From assembly GCA_033961575.1 (NCBI GenBank), contig CM066729.1:37420501-37484500 (forward strand): a DNA stretch of 64,000 nucleotides, read 5' to 3'. The notes beneath the pieces were generated by a model. That model ran no database searches. It was given only the letters and a program-made list of their open reading frames with translations, and was not told the DNA's origin. The stretch's first letter is position 1; every line of letters begins with the position of its first letter. The DNA is from Aselliscus stoliczkanus (lineage: Eukaryota > Chordata > Mammalia > Chiroptera > Hipposideridae). Positions 1 to 10,136 of the stretch are shown here, piece after piece. A program made the position numbers and the translations under genes.

Positions 1-1437
1 CATGTATCTCAACATAATAGTTTAATAGCAAATTGTGTCATCAAACAGATTAATCCTTAAAATTACCATCTGCATTTTGAAAAGTCCCATTAATTCTGGA
101 AAGTCATTATGATATCATTTAGTGATTGCCTAGAAAAGTTCTTAATAGGGATTTTGTTGTTTACTTTGTTGGGTTGGGGTGTCTGTTGTCATTGTTGTTT
201 GGAAACATGCCTTAATAATTTTTCAGTTCTTGTGCATTTGTTTCAGTGCCTTTTCCATAACCAGTTAATATTTGATTGATCTACAATCTCCTCAGTGTTA
301 CTTATGATGTGAGCGTACACACACGAGATAACTTGTTCCCGTCTCTAATCTTAAGGTACTCTTCCTTTTCATCTAACAATATAGCTATATTCTTTTTTTT
401 TCAAAACTTGTTTCCCTAGAAGGATTTTAGACTGCTTGAGAGTAACATCAGAACCTATGCTTCTTTACATGACCCACAGCCTCTAGCCCAGTCTCCTACA
501 TACAGTGGCCACAAGAAAATTACCAACTGAACTATAAGTTAAATTATAAAAGGAGATATATGGTTGAAATAATATAGTAATATCCAAAAATGAAAGCCAT
601 GGAAAAACAGATATTGCATTTCTTGCCAACCATGCTGCTATTTGTCACATGCTGTAGCAGCGATAATCATATCATTTTCTAAAGCTATTCTCCACAATGA
701 CTCTCAAAAGATAAGATCACAATATCACAATATGAGTTCTTGGGTATGTCTAGCACATTAGAGAGCTTTGTGCATTGGATAGTGAGGACATCTAGTTATG
801 TCAGCTAGTACAAGAAATTTCCAACTTTGCCTAGGAAAAGAAAATATTTTTCAGGAAAAATGAATAATACGGGTTGTATTGTGATACAATAAGGAAAAAG
901 CTTGGTAAGTTTATACAAAGACCATGGAGAGTTCAAAATATCCAACCACAGTCAGACTTTCTTTAAATGGAGCTTTCTCTCAAAATAAACAAATAGCTGA
1001 AAATATCCCAATTCTGAATAGCTGTCTTAAAATGTGAATACCATACCCATCCAGCAAAATTCACACACTTCCTCAAATGATTAGCATGTAGTGCACATAT
1101 CAATTGCTTCATCATGGAAGAAATGTCAAATGGCACTGGAGACAATGCCATGCTTTCCTGTATAGTGCAAACATATTTCTTCTTGAGACACAGTTTACAT
1201 AATACAGGAAATGGCTTCATCTGGTTCCTGGTCTTTTTGATCAAGTCAAAAGCCTTAAAGGAAAAAAATGTTTCTTTTACATTTTACGTTTTTTTTTTTT
1301 GGTACTGTTGTTTTTCACAGATTATATTTCCCTAAATTGAAAATGGGAACTGGACAGATATGGAGGGCAATGTGCTCTAAGAAATACTTTACTAAAAAGC
1401 AAGCTCGTGACCTTTTCATGAGTTGTACAGGTGGTCA
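1..1437. other. unannotated AT-rich sequence
   Basis: No repeat family, exon or RNA gene is recognised here. The only open frames are under 100 codons, lack any familiar motif and sit in low-complexity sequence, so I treat them as chance. An old, diverged repeat could be present but is beyond what I can recognise by eye. Confidence 0.5.
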
Positions 1438-1467
1438 AAAAGAAAAAGAAAAAAAAAAAAAAAAAAA
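1438..1467. repeat. A-rich tract
   Basis: A run of about 30 bases made almost entirely of A with three G interruptions. It could be the tail of an unrecognised plus-strand retroelement, but no body is visible upstream. Confidence 0.7.
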
Positions 1468-1516
1468 GCTTGTGACTCAGGAAAAGTTGATTCCACGGAT
1501 TAAGATGATGAAATGT

Positions 1517-3074
1517 TCACTTCAAAAACCTAAATAAACTCAAAGGCCTAGAGGTAGGAACTTCTTGGAGAGTTTGAGAAGCAAGTTGGCCACTGTGGTT
1601 GATTAAACGGAGGAGGAGGTTGAAAGAGATGAGGTCAGAAAGCTGGGGCCAGACTAGGTGGGATCTTTGGGACCTATGAGTGTCGTAGGAACTTTGCATT
1701 TATTCTGAGTTGAGAAGCCATTGGAGAGTTTTGAGCAGAAGAGTGAACTGACCTAGGTTTATAATCAGTCACCTTGGCTGCAATGAGAACAACAGATTAT
1801 AGTATAACAAAGGTGAAACAAGGAGGCCAGTTAGATATATATTAGCTTTATCAGGCCAGAAATGGTGGTGACTTAGCCCAGGGTGGAGGAGGTGGCAAGA
1901 AGCAAATAAATTTTAGATATATTTTGAATAAATTAACTAATGTAATTTAATGATTAATGAGATGTAGGTGTGAGAGAATAAGAAGAGACAAGAATGATTC
2001 CAAGTTTGTTTTTTGTTTTTTTTTGACCTGAGCACTTGACAGAATAGGGAAGAGTAGAAGGAGCATATTTTGGGAGGGGGTAAAAAACCAAGAGTTCGGT
2101 TTTTGACATATTAATAGTGAGATGTCTGTTAGACATCCACATGGAGGTATTATTTGGAAGTTGGATCTTCAAGGCTTCAGTTAAAGAAAGAGGTCTAGGA
2201 TAAAGATAAAATGGAAGCCATCATGGAGGGCTGGTACTGAAACTCGGAGATTGGAAGAAATCACTGTCCGAGAGAAGGTAGATGGACAAGGATGAGAGGA
2301 GATCCCAGTACTTAGCCTCGGATGCTCCAATAGTCAGAGGGTGGAAAGAGGACAAGGAACCAGTCAAAGAGATTTAGGATCCACCAGGTAAGTAAGGAGA
2401 GAAGCAGTATTACATGGTTTTCCGGAATTCAAGAGACTAGAGTTTTTCAACACAGAGACAATGATTAACTGAGTCAAAGTCTAAAAGGAGATTGAGTAAA
2501 ATGAAGTCTGAAGATTGACCACTGGATTTGGCAATATGGATATCACCAATGGTTTCAACAAGAGAATCTCTTCGGTGACATGAGATAAGAATGAGAGAGA
2601 AAGAGAGAAATGATAGATTACAGTGTTTTGCTCTAACAAGAGCAGAGAAATAATTCAATAATTGGAGTGGTAAATGGATTCGGGAGAGGTTTATTTTTAA
2701 AGATGCAAGATTTGCAGTATATTTATACATTGATGGAAATGATCAAAAAGGAGAGAAAATCTGGTGATGCTGGAGAGAGGGGAGGAATTGCTCAAGAATG
2801 TGTGTAAGTTAGAGATGGAGGCTGGGATCCAGCACACAAGGGAAGGAGTTCACCTTAGATTGCAGCCAGGACATAAGAATCACAGTGACAAGAGAGAAGA
2901 CAGAATGAGAGGTGACAGACACAGGAGGCTTCATCAATTTGGCGATGTGTTATATGAGTATGGACATTCTTGTCCTAGTGTAGTTTCTCAGTGAAATAAC
3001 AAATATGGCTATTAGCTGATAGTGAAAAGGAGAAAAGGTATGGAGGTTAAGGGGAACAGAAGGTATAAAATACT
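1517..3074 (-). mobile_element. LINE-2 (L2) relic, reverse transcriptase region to 3' part
   Basis: Translated on the minus strand, several broken frames carry L2 ORF2-like residues. They include MSNRHLTINMSKTELLVF (about 2080-2140), a following LGIILVSSYSLTP, LSDLISFNLLLR (about 1600-1640), and FDSVNHCL near 2450-2480. The last resembles reverse-transcriptase motif A (AFDTVDH in the family). Stops and frameshifts separate them, so the element is dead. The order of these pieces is the L2 order read from high to low coordinates. The 5' part near 2760-3070 is noncoding but still resembles L2. An LTR is inserted at its upstream end and L2-like sequence resumes beyond it. Confidence 0.8.
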
Positions 3075-3444
3075 TGCTGTTGAGTGAATGTTTGTTTCCA
3101 CCCCCCACCCCCAATTCATATGTTGGTATCTAATCCCCAATGTAATGGATTTGGAGGTGGGGCCTTTGGGAGATGATGAAGTCATGAGTATGGAGCCTTC
3201 CTGAATGGATTTTGTGATCTTACAAAAGAGGCCCCAGAAATCTTACTCAACCCTCTATCCATGTGAGGACACAGCAAAAAGGTGCCTGTCTATGAACCAG
3301 GAAACAGGTTCTTACCAAACTCTGAATCTTTCAGTGCCTTAATCTTAGACTTCTCAGCCTCCAGAACCATGAGAAATAAATTTCTGCTGTTTATAAGCTA
3401 CCTAGTCTATGATATTTTGTTATAGCAGCCCATGGACTAAGACA
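3075..3444 (+). mobile_element. solo LTR, ERVL-MaLR (MLT1A-like)
   Basis: Starts TGCTG and ends GACTAAGACA, giving the TG...CA ends of an LTR. It contains typical MaLR landmarks: AATTCATATGTTG near the start, GGAGGTGGGGCCTTTGGGAG, ACAAAAGAGGCCCC, and CAGCCTCCAGAACCATGAGA followed by AATAAA near the end. It is flanked by ATACT and ATAGT, a 5-bp target duplication with one mismatch. It sits inside the LINE-2 relic. No internal retroviral sequence is present. The family name is from memory of the consensus. Confidence 0.8.
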
Positions 3445-3449
3445 ATAGT

Positions 3450-3570
3450 TCCTGAGGAATGGTATAGAGGCAGAGTTGGATTTAACTAGGGTTTGGGGCT
3501 GGTCAGTTGAGAAGTAAGGGAGTTGAGGGTATAGGTGAAAGAGTGTTAAAAAATGATGGGCCACACTGGT
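3450..3570 (-). mobile_element. probable continuation of the LINE-2 relic
   Basis: G-rich sequence (GAGTTGAGGGTATAGG-type) directly beyond the inserted LTR resembles the antisense of L2 ORF2. It is most simply the upstream part of the same element cut by the LTR. Similarity is weak. Confidence 0.4.
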
Positions 3571-3679
3571 TAAGACTACTGAGCCGAAACAGCCAATCAG
3601 CACAGTCGCTGGTCCGGATATAAACTTCCATTTTAGTAAGCCACAGAAATTTGGAGTCTATCTGTTACCACATCCTAAC
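3571..3679. other. unannotated spacer
   Basis: Short stretch between L2-derived pieces. Nothing is recognised. Confidence 0.5.
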
Positions 3680-4013
3680 CTAATAACTAATTTAGAATAT
3701 AAGGTTCTTTATGACTCATCCCATTTTATTCCTGAGTTGTTTTTCTTTGTGATCTGCCACATACATTTACCTATAGTTTTCTAGAATATCCAGAGCTTCT
3801 GCCTGCCTGTCCTCTTCATCAGGTCATCCCCACTTGGTAACTTCTCTTCTCTGGACATTCATTCCAAGGTTATTTTACTGATTACCTCATAAAGTGAGCC
3901 AAGCATGAATTCACCACATTGCACAATGAATATCTTCCCCACAAACTCCTGCACAGTGACTGGCACATACTTAGCACTTGTTTATGGAAGACTGAATGAA
4001 TGAATAAATGAAT
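3680..4013 (+). mobile_element. LINE-2 3' end
   Basis: Plus-strand pyrimidine-rich sequence ends with the L2 3' pattern CAGTGACTGGCACATACTTAGCAC, then a GAATGAATGAATAAATGAATGA-type terminal repeat. The orientation is opposite to the larger L2 relic nearby, so this is a separate insertion. Confidence 0.65.
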
Positions 4014-4370
4014 GAACTCTCAACCATGAGTTCATCCATAATCATTGTTCTTTAGAGGTGGGGTGTGTAAAGAAAAAAATGGAATTTATATAACATGCAC
4101 AGTTCATAGGTTATGCCTCCATCCATACTCTGCTCCAATATAACACCAACAATGGAATCTGTTAATTAAAATTACTGTTTAATAAGTTAAAATTACTGCT
4201 TTTTAGTTTCTTTTTACATTCATTCATATTCTCTCAATAATTCTCATAACTACCTTTTGATAAGAAAGTATGAGAATAGGAAATGAGAGGAGAATAGAGA
4301 GAAAAGAGTAAAAGACATTCAAGAAAGAAATGGATGAAAAGAAGAAAAAGAAAGGGAAAAGAAAAGAAGG

Positions 4371-4480
4371 GATTTTTTTTTCTAATTAAAGTTTATTAGG
4401 TGACAATGGTTAGTAAAGTTACATAGGTTTCAGGTGTACAATTCTGTAATACGTCACCTATATATTATTGCATTGTGTGT
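4371..4480 (-). mobile_element. L1 3'-end fragment
   Basis: A T-run is followed by GGTGACAATGGTTAGTAAAG, CATAGGTTTCAGGTGTACAA and TTCTGTAATACGTCACC. I recognise this as the antisense of an L1 3' untranslated region found in bats. Only about 100 bp remain (a 5'-truncated insertion). AGAAAAGAA occurs on both sides and may be a remnant target duplication, but the flank is low complexity. Confidence 0.65.
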
Positions 4481-4744
4481 TCAACAAAAGAACAGAAAAG
4501 AATGAAACAAGCAGAGGGAGAAAAAGGGAAGAGGAAATGGGGAGAAAGCAAAAAACATCAGTGGCAACAATGGAGGGAGAGGAAAAGGCAAACAGAAGAT
4601 CACAAGGAAAGGATATTAAAGGAATTGCTTACAAAGCACTTAGGGGAGTTCAGAAATTCTAGAAATAAAAGCTGGAGAATTCCAGAATATTTATAGTAAT
4701 CCTTTATTCCCCTAAATATCAATGAATATTTTAATAGAAACAGC

Positions 4745-4960
4745 CTGCCATATTTACTGAGCACTTATTTTGTGAAAAACACTGTGCAGAGCACTCTACA
4801 GTTATCATGCTACGATTCCTCACAACTACTATTACCCTCATTTTACAAAAGGGGAAACTGATGCCCTGAGTGACTTACCAAAAACAAACAGTAAGTGGGA
4901 CTGCTGAGCCTCAAATCCAGATCGCCTCATGCTCTTACCCGATGGCTTACCTCCTCGCTG
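4745..4960 (+). mobile_element. MIR SINE
   Basis: Contains the MIR core order: TTACTGAGCACTTATTTTGTG, CACTGTGCAGAGCACT, ATTTTACAAAAGGGGAAACTG, then AGTAAGTGGGACTGCTGAGCC. Heavily diverged, as expected for this ancient family. Confidence 0.8.
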
Positions 4961-6251
4961 CCCATGCTACTTTTGCAATCAGGATATTCAAACCAGGATG
5001 GATTCTGAGCCAGCTGACAAGGCTTTCTCACGTCTCCCATCCTTCTCAGGCCAAGTCCAAAGGAAAACTGAGATGGGAGACATGAGGAGCCGCTGGGACC
5101 AGCCCTGTGCTCCATGACCCTAAGGACCTGAATGTGAAGCAGATGGGCCCCAGACACTCATCCAAGACTCACACTGTCCTGTTTGTCTCTTTTGACACTT
5201 CATTTGGATATATCTGTTTATTCTTTTTAAAATACATTTGTGCTCACAAGTTGGAATCCAAAGTACACAGACAGAAATCCTTTCTAGAGATGTTCTGCCT
5301 CCTTCTGAGAAAAGATGGGAAACAGAAGAACTCAGCCATCTTAGTGATGGCTAGAAGGAAAGCTATCAGAGGGCTAAGAGCCTTGTGTGTCTTTGCATGT
5401 TAGGTCTTTGGACAAAATTTTCTGGATATGTACATATCAGAAATAGCAAATTCATAGCCATATACTATCTGTGTCCCTCCAGCCTCAATTGCAATCATTA
5501 TTATCTAATCTCAACAAATTCTCACTGAGGCAGAATAGAGCTTCAGAATTCTTCACAGTGTATTACTCCAAAGAACCATTAATAATGAATGATAATGAGC
5601 AAAAGATTGAAATAATTTTGTGACTTCTGGTATAGATATATGTCATCACTAGACGTAGCCTCATCACAATATAAATTGCCTAACACAGGTAAGGTCAAAC
5701 ATGAACCCAAATGTTTAAGACTAAAGTCATTTGTTCTTTGGTTATTAATTATTTTCCCAACATCTTCAACAAGAGCTTGTGCTTTCTTAATTAGAGTTTT
5801 AGAAACTAATTAAGAAACAATATATTTTAATTGACAAATACTAACGCTTCTGTAATTCACAGTAATTTTTAAGGCCTGACCAGGAAATAGAAAGCTTTTT
5901 GACAGGGTCTGGGCTAAAAGCCATGGATGGCATCTACTGTTTAGTGTTGTATAATTTACAAACTTCTGTTCTTTCAACAACTACTCAGAGAATGAAGTTG
6001 CTAAGTAAATATACAGCTTGAAAACAACACAGAAGAGCTAACTCACTCCTCACATCTTGCAGAAAGGTGATGGCCCTAAGCAGGAAGGCAGAGTGCACAA
6101 ACTGCCTGCCAAAAACACCCAGATACTAAACAGCCTAGTTATAAAAAAATTTTTTAAGTTTCCTAGGATGTCTCAATGAACTAAAATTCTTTTGACTCCA
6201 TGAATGAAACGCATTTGTGGTTGACATAGTCATATCAACAAAGTTTCATAA
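4961..6251. other. unannotated sequence with one hairpin
   Basis: No repeat or gene is recognised apart from the hairpin listed separately. Small frames at 4927-5157 and 5107-5403 are partly MIR-derived and show no known domain. Confidence 0.5.
5783..5817. other. perfect 12-bp hairpin with TAATTA cores
   Basis: TTTCTTAATTAG and CTAATTAAGAAA are exact reverse complements separated by an 11-base loop. Each arm has a homeodomain-like TTAATTA core. The stem is too short for a microRNA precursor. It may be a dyad binding site or chance in AT-rich DNA. Confidence 0.55.
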
Positions 6252-6361
6252 TTTTTTTTTTTTTTTTGAGGGCAGTGTCACTAGCCCTCATATGTGGGAC
6301 CCGAATCAGGGCCGCTGGCTTCCCAAGCCAACGCTTAACCACCACACCACTCGGCCGGCCC
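6252..6361 (-). mobile_element. tRNA-headed SINE, short form, with TSD
   Basis: Read on the minus strand: head GGGCCGGCCGAGTGG, an A-box region with GGTGGTTAAG, a B-box region, then CACATATGAGGG and CAGTGACACTGCCCTC, and a poly-A tail (a T-run on plus). It is flanked by AAGTTTCATAATTT (6241 on) and AAGTTTCATGATTT (6362 on), a target duplication with one mismatch. The short body has no AATAAA before the tail. Homologous to the copies at 7671 and 45803. Confidence 0.88.
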
Positions 6362-6522
6362 AAGTTTCATGATTTTATTCTATGTCTAGGGCTCTGTAAA
6401 ATGAGGCATAGGGCACAAATGTCACACATGCAGGTTTCATGTGCATTCACGTATGTCAAACATTTTTCACTTAGAAGAATTATAATTTTAATCAAGTCTT
6501 CATTATTGCATGTTTCAGTAAT

Positions 6523-6566
<44 letters not shown>

Positions 6567-7469
6567 CCTACCCATTATCCTTCATTTATATCTATCTTAG
6601 AACTCTCATGACATTAGTAGTCACAATATTTAATAAATTAGATTAAAAGGGGCATGATCCCACAGATATAGAAATGGAGTTAACTTTTTCCCAGTGTCTG
6701 GGCCTTACAAAGAGTTTATTAAACAGTTCTCCAGTTATTATGGTCCTTCGAACAACAGAGCCCACCAATGAGGCTTTGAGTGATATCAACAATATTACCA
6801 ACTTAAGCTGTTAGAAAAGTTTTATTTGCATTATAGAAACTCTCTGCCAATTTTTGCATTAAAGTTAAACAAGTCACTGGAATGATAACACTTAATATAT
6901 AGTACCTAAAAAATTATATGTTACTAAAAAATTTTAATTTCCAAGTTTTCAGAAAGGTTAAACAGTATTAGAATATGTGGTTGGAGATTTTTTCTTTTTC
7001 TTGTTAACATGACAATCATTATATGACACTCAAATTAAGGTTAATATCCTGGAAAAAGAATTCCTTTTGTCAACTGGTGGTCTGTGGCTTGAGACTTCAC
7101 TGAAAGGTTTCACTTGAAAAGGCTATGAAAACATCAGCCACTGATCCAGAAGTTCTCAACAGCTCAGAGATGCAAGGTCATTCATAATTGTCTCCATCTT
7201 TCTTTCCTCTCTCCAGAGTATAATTACTTCAAGAAACAAAATCCTGGTTTATTTTACTGAAATCCAGAAACTCACTGCTTATATAGTAACAGTCTCTTCC
7301 CTTATCCCTGGTTTAAATATCCATAACTGTCACTACTCCCAGGTATATTCTACAGAACAATGCCTAACCCTTAGTGGGTCTAATTTTCAGAATCTGCACA
7401 TTTTTAAAAATATCAGCTCACTGGTCTTTAGTACCTGTGATGAATTTGTCATATGGAAACAGCTATTAA
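6362..7469. other. unannotated sequence around a CA repeat
   Basis: Apart from the CA microsatellite, nothing is recognised. The 126-codon frame crossing 6266-6646 is made of antisense SINE plus the CA repeat and is not a gene. Confidence 0.5.
6524..6562. repeat. (CA)n microsatellite
   Basis: About 19 uninterrupted CA units. It creates artefactual Thr-His and Cys-Val frames. Confidence 0.95.
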
Positions 7470-7654
7470 CATTTGGTTGGAAAGAAGAAAGATAGAATAG
7501 TGTAGTGGGAAAATAATAGGATCCATTTTGGAAATAAGTACCTCAGCTCCATCCCTTACCAGCTGTGAAGAAGTAGGAAACTTATTCAATGTTTCTCCTG
7601 CCCTATGTCAAAGTGGGGAAATGATACCTACCTCAAAGGGTTGTTGTGTCAGTT
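7470..7654 (+). mobile_element. MIR SINE interrupted by a younger SINE
   Basis: Contains TTACCAGCTGTGAAGAAGTA, TTTCTCCTGCCCTATGTCA, GTGGGGAAATGATACCTACC and TCAAAGGGTTGTTGTG, all in MIR order. Its 3' end resumes beyond the inserted SINE at about 8060-8100 (CACATGGGTGATAGAACCTC). Confidence 0.8.
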
Positions 7655-7670
7655 AAAAGAGGTCACATGA

Positions 7671-8043
7671 GGGCCGGCCGAGTGGCGCGGTGGTTAAGAG
7701 CTGGTTTTCGGATGCCAGAGGCCCGGGTTCGGATCCCACATATGAGGGCCAGTGACACTGCTCTCTGCATCTAACAACAGCTCCACCTGGAGCTGGGCTG
7801 TGCGAGCCCCGGCGACGGTGTAGGCTGCAGCCCCTGCTGCAGTGGGCTGCTATAGGCTACAGTGAGTGGCCGGCAGCCAGCGTGAGCTGCCAATAGCCGC
7901 CATGAGCGACCATCCAGAGGCCTGCGACCAATCTGCCTCATCCGGGATGACAACGCCCTCCGCAACTAGACTGAGGAGCAAAAAGACAGCAACTTGTCTG
8001 TTCCCCTCCCCCAATTCCCCAATAAAATCTTTAAAAAAAAAAA
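7671..8043 (+). mobile_element. tRNA-headed SINE, long form, with AATAAA and TCTTT tail
   Basis: The head GGGCCGGCCGAGTGGCGCGG has an A-box-like TGGCGCGGTGG (7683-7693) and a B box GGTTCGGATCC (7726-7736). It resembles a tRNA with a GCCGAGTGG D-arm (Ser/Leu type). A GC-rich unique body of about 280 bp follows, then AATAAA (8021-8026), TCTTT (8028-8032, a Pol III-type terminator) and a poly-A tail. Perfect 16-bp target duplications AAAAGAGGTCACATGA lie at 7655-7670 and 8044-8059, inside an old MIR. The open frames across it are noncoding. Low divergence from other copies suggests a young insertion. Confidence 0.92.
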
Positions 8044-8100
8044 AAAAGAGGTCACATGATTATGGGCACATGGGTGATAGAACCTCAACAAATTAACTGT

Positions 8101-8559
8101 CTTGGTCAAAAAGATGAGAGTCAGGAAATATTCCAAAAGTGTAACATCATATTAGGAGAGGAAAGGGAACTTATAAATCACCAAACCAGAACCCTTCACA
8201 TGTCAAAAGGATTTAGCAGGGAGGAGATCACTGAGTGTGACCTTCACCAGAGTGGTAGTTTCAGAAGAGTGGTGAAGACAAGAATGATTGTGTAGAGGAA
8301 TAATGGGAGGTAAGTAAATGGAAAAAATGGATCTGGACAAATACTTTCACAAAATGCGACTGTGGGGCGAAGGACTGAGAAATATGGGATTGGGCATGGG
8401 TTTTGGAATGTGTGTGTCTGCTGGGTGTCTTTAGGATGGGAGAGTTTGAGCATTTGCATGGCTGAAGGTCAAGGTCAGATATAAATAGGAAGCCCATATA
8501 ATATATCACCCAAACCAGACATTTCTGAGAGTGAAAATGGATGCTATTAATAATTATGA
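8101..8559. other. unannotated sequence
   Basis: Purine-rich, no recognisable gene. Some stretches may be eroded L2 antisense continuous with the next feature. The small minus-strand frames have no family resemblance. Confidence 0.45.
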
Positions 8560-8770
8560 TGGGACAATAGGCATAAACTGGAACTGTCCCAGGCCAATCG
8601 GAGAGTCTGGTGACCCTTAGGATAAAGGAAGATGTTGAAAATATGCAGAGGGAAAGAAAAACTAATGGAGCAAGATCCCTGAGGAGAAAGGAAAAAGTGG
8701 GATTTGAGTAGAGGCATAACTGGCAGGGGTAAGACAGGAATAAAAAGGTTAACTCTTTCCCATGTGCCAG
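8560..8770 (-). mobile_element. LINE-2 fragment
   Basis: ATGGAGCAAGATCCCTGAGG and the surrounding G/A-rich sequence resemble the antisense of L2 ORF2, in the region also seen upstream in the relic at about 2760-2990. No intact frame. Confidence 0.5.
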
Positions 8771-9216
8771 ACACAGATCATAAGCGAGCTATGCCCATGT
8801 CCTCAGAGAACTAAGTTTACTGCACTGGTTATCATGTTGGAGCAGGGAAGAAGGGCATGGGATTGTCCACCAGAAGAACATGTGATATTCACTTTTGAGA
8901 AAATGTCCAAGAATTTCTCTAGGTAAGTTTGAAAAGCATAGTCAATATTATAATTGAGTGCATTTTCTTGCTTTCTTTATTGGCCACATATTTATTTTGA
9001 AATTTTAAACATTGAAGAAAGTTGGGTTTTTTTAGTTTTTGGTTTTTTTGTTTTATCATAAGAAAACAGGCTTAAAATGGTCCGACTGAATGATAGGAAA
9101 ATAGCTGTCCTTAAGTGAGCATCTGTTAAGTTTCAGCTGTTAATTTTCAGGTTCTAGATATATACATATATATAATTATATTATATTATGTATGTATAAT
9201 ATTATATGTGTATGTG
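8771..9216. other. unannotated AT-rich sequence
   Basis: Contains a TA-rich run around 9160-9205 leading into the inverted repeat. No other feature seen. Confidence 0.5.
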
Positions 9217-9782
9217 AGCCCATAGACTATACATCCCCCCAATGGCTCAGGTATAAAGGGGCTCAGCAAATGTCTGTGGAATTAAAGTAGAGTGGCTGCC
9301 TTCCTACCTTGGCATGGCTGTATTATCTAACAGGAAACACACCAGATTTAAAACACAGATCCATTGTCAAATCCCCTCACAATGACCTATGTGGCTCATT
9401 TTCTGGTAAGTTATTTAGTGTTTCTGAGCCATATATTTCTCATCAAATCATTTGTCAGGTTGTTTATAAAATTTCTAAAAATATTATGTATCTATATGTA
9501 TGTTTATATTCTATAGCATAATGTTACTTATTTTATAAACATCTTGACAATTTGATAAGAAGTCTGAAATCAAAAATTATACATACAATATGGATTATAT
9601 ATAATCATATATAAATAAAAATATATACAGAGAAAATATAGAATATAAACATATATTTAAATATTTTTACTAATTTTATAAACAACCTGACAGGCAATTT
9701 GATGAGAAATCTACAGGCACTATTGACATTTGCTGAGCCTCTTTATACCTGAGCCGCTGGGGAAATGTATTGTCTATGGGCT
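9217..9782. repeat. complex imperfect inverted repeat built on a MIR
   Basis: The outer arms 9217-9273 and 9726-9782 are 57-bp reverse complements differing at 6 positions by my alignment. The inner arms 9435-9515 and 9637-9710 are also reverse complements, with a 7-base gap. A third, direct copy of part of the right inner arm lies at 9524-9563. The left side carries an unpaired segment, 9274-9434, that resembles plus-strand MIR (GTAAGTTATTTAGTGTTTCTGAGCC). The structure looks like a local inverted duplication followed by insertion or deletion. Confidence 0.85.
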
Positions 9783-9889
9783 GTATGCCCAAGAAGTAAA
9801 GCTTATCAGAGGAAAAGTAAACTACAAACCACTAACTTAAAAGTAAGCCATGAAGTAGCAAATGGAGTAGAAAAGCTGGTTTAATCGGT

Positions 9890-10090
9890 TTAATCTGATG
9901 AGAAAATGAGTCAGAGAAGATGAGGCAGCTAAGCAAAGCCTCAGAGAGTAGTGGGACAATGACTTCTCAGGGAGATGGAATGGGTCTGTATCAGGTTTGG
10001 TAGAGGGAGGTCCAGGGAAGGCTTGGTGAACACTCAGGCAAGATATAGGTGGAGGGGAGTGTTATTAGAATGCAAGGTATTGGGCTAGAA
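9890..10090 (-). mobile_element. possible LINE-2 3' fragment
   Basis: CCAGGGAAGGCTTGGTGAAC and neighbouring sequence resemble the antisense L2 3' region (GGGAAGGCCT-type). Short and diverged. Confidence 0.4.
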
Positions 10091-10136
10091 GAGGATATAG
10101 TACACGATATATGATTGGAAGTAAAGAGTAAATACA

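Noticed and set aside
5783..5817. microRNA precursor
   Set aside because: The stem is only 12 bp, far short of a pre-miRNA hairpin.
6524..6562. CRISPR-like or spaced array
   Set aside because: Simple dinucleotide repeat in a mammalian genome; no spacers.
6266..6646. 126-codon plus-strand open frame
   Set aside because: Composed of an antisense SINE and a CA microsatellite.
7671..7760. tRNA gene
   Set aside because: The tRNA-like A and B boxes belong to the SINE head. It is followed by a SINE body, A tail and target duplications, with no clean acceptor stem.
7771..8096. Open frames inside the SINE at 7671
   Set aside because: The GC-rich SINE body lowers stop density; the sequence is explained by the retroelement.
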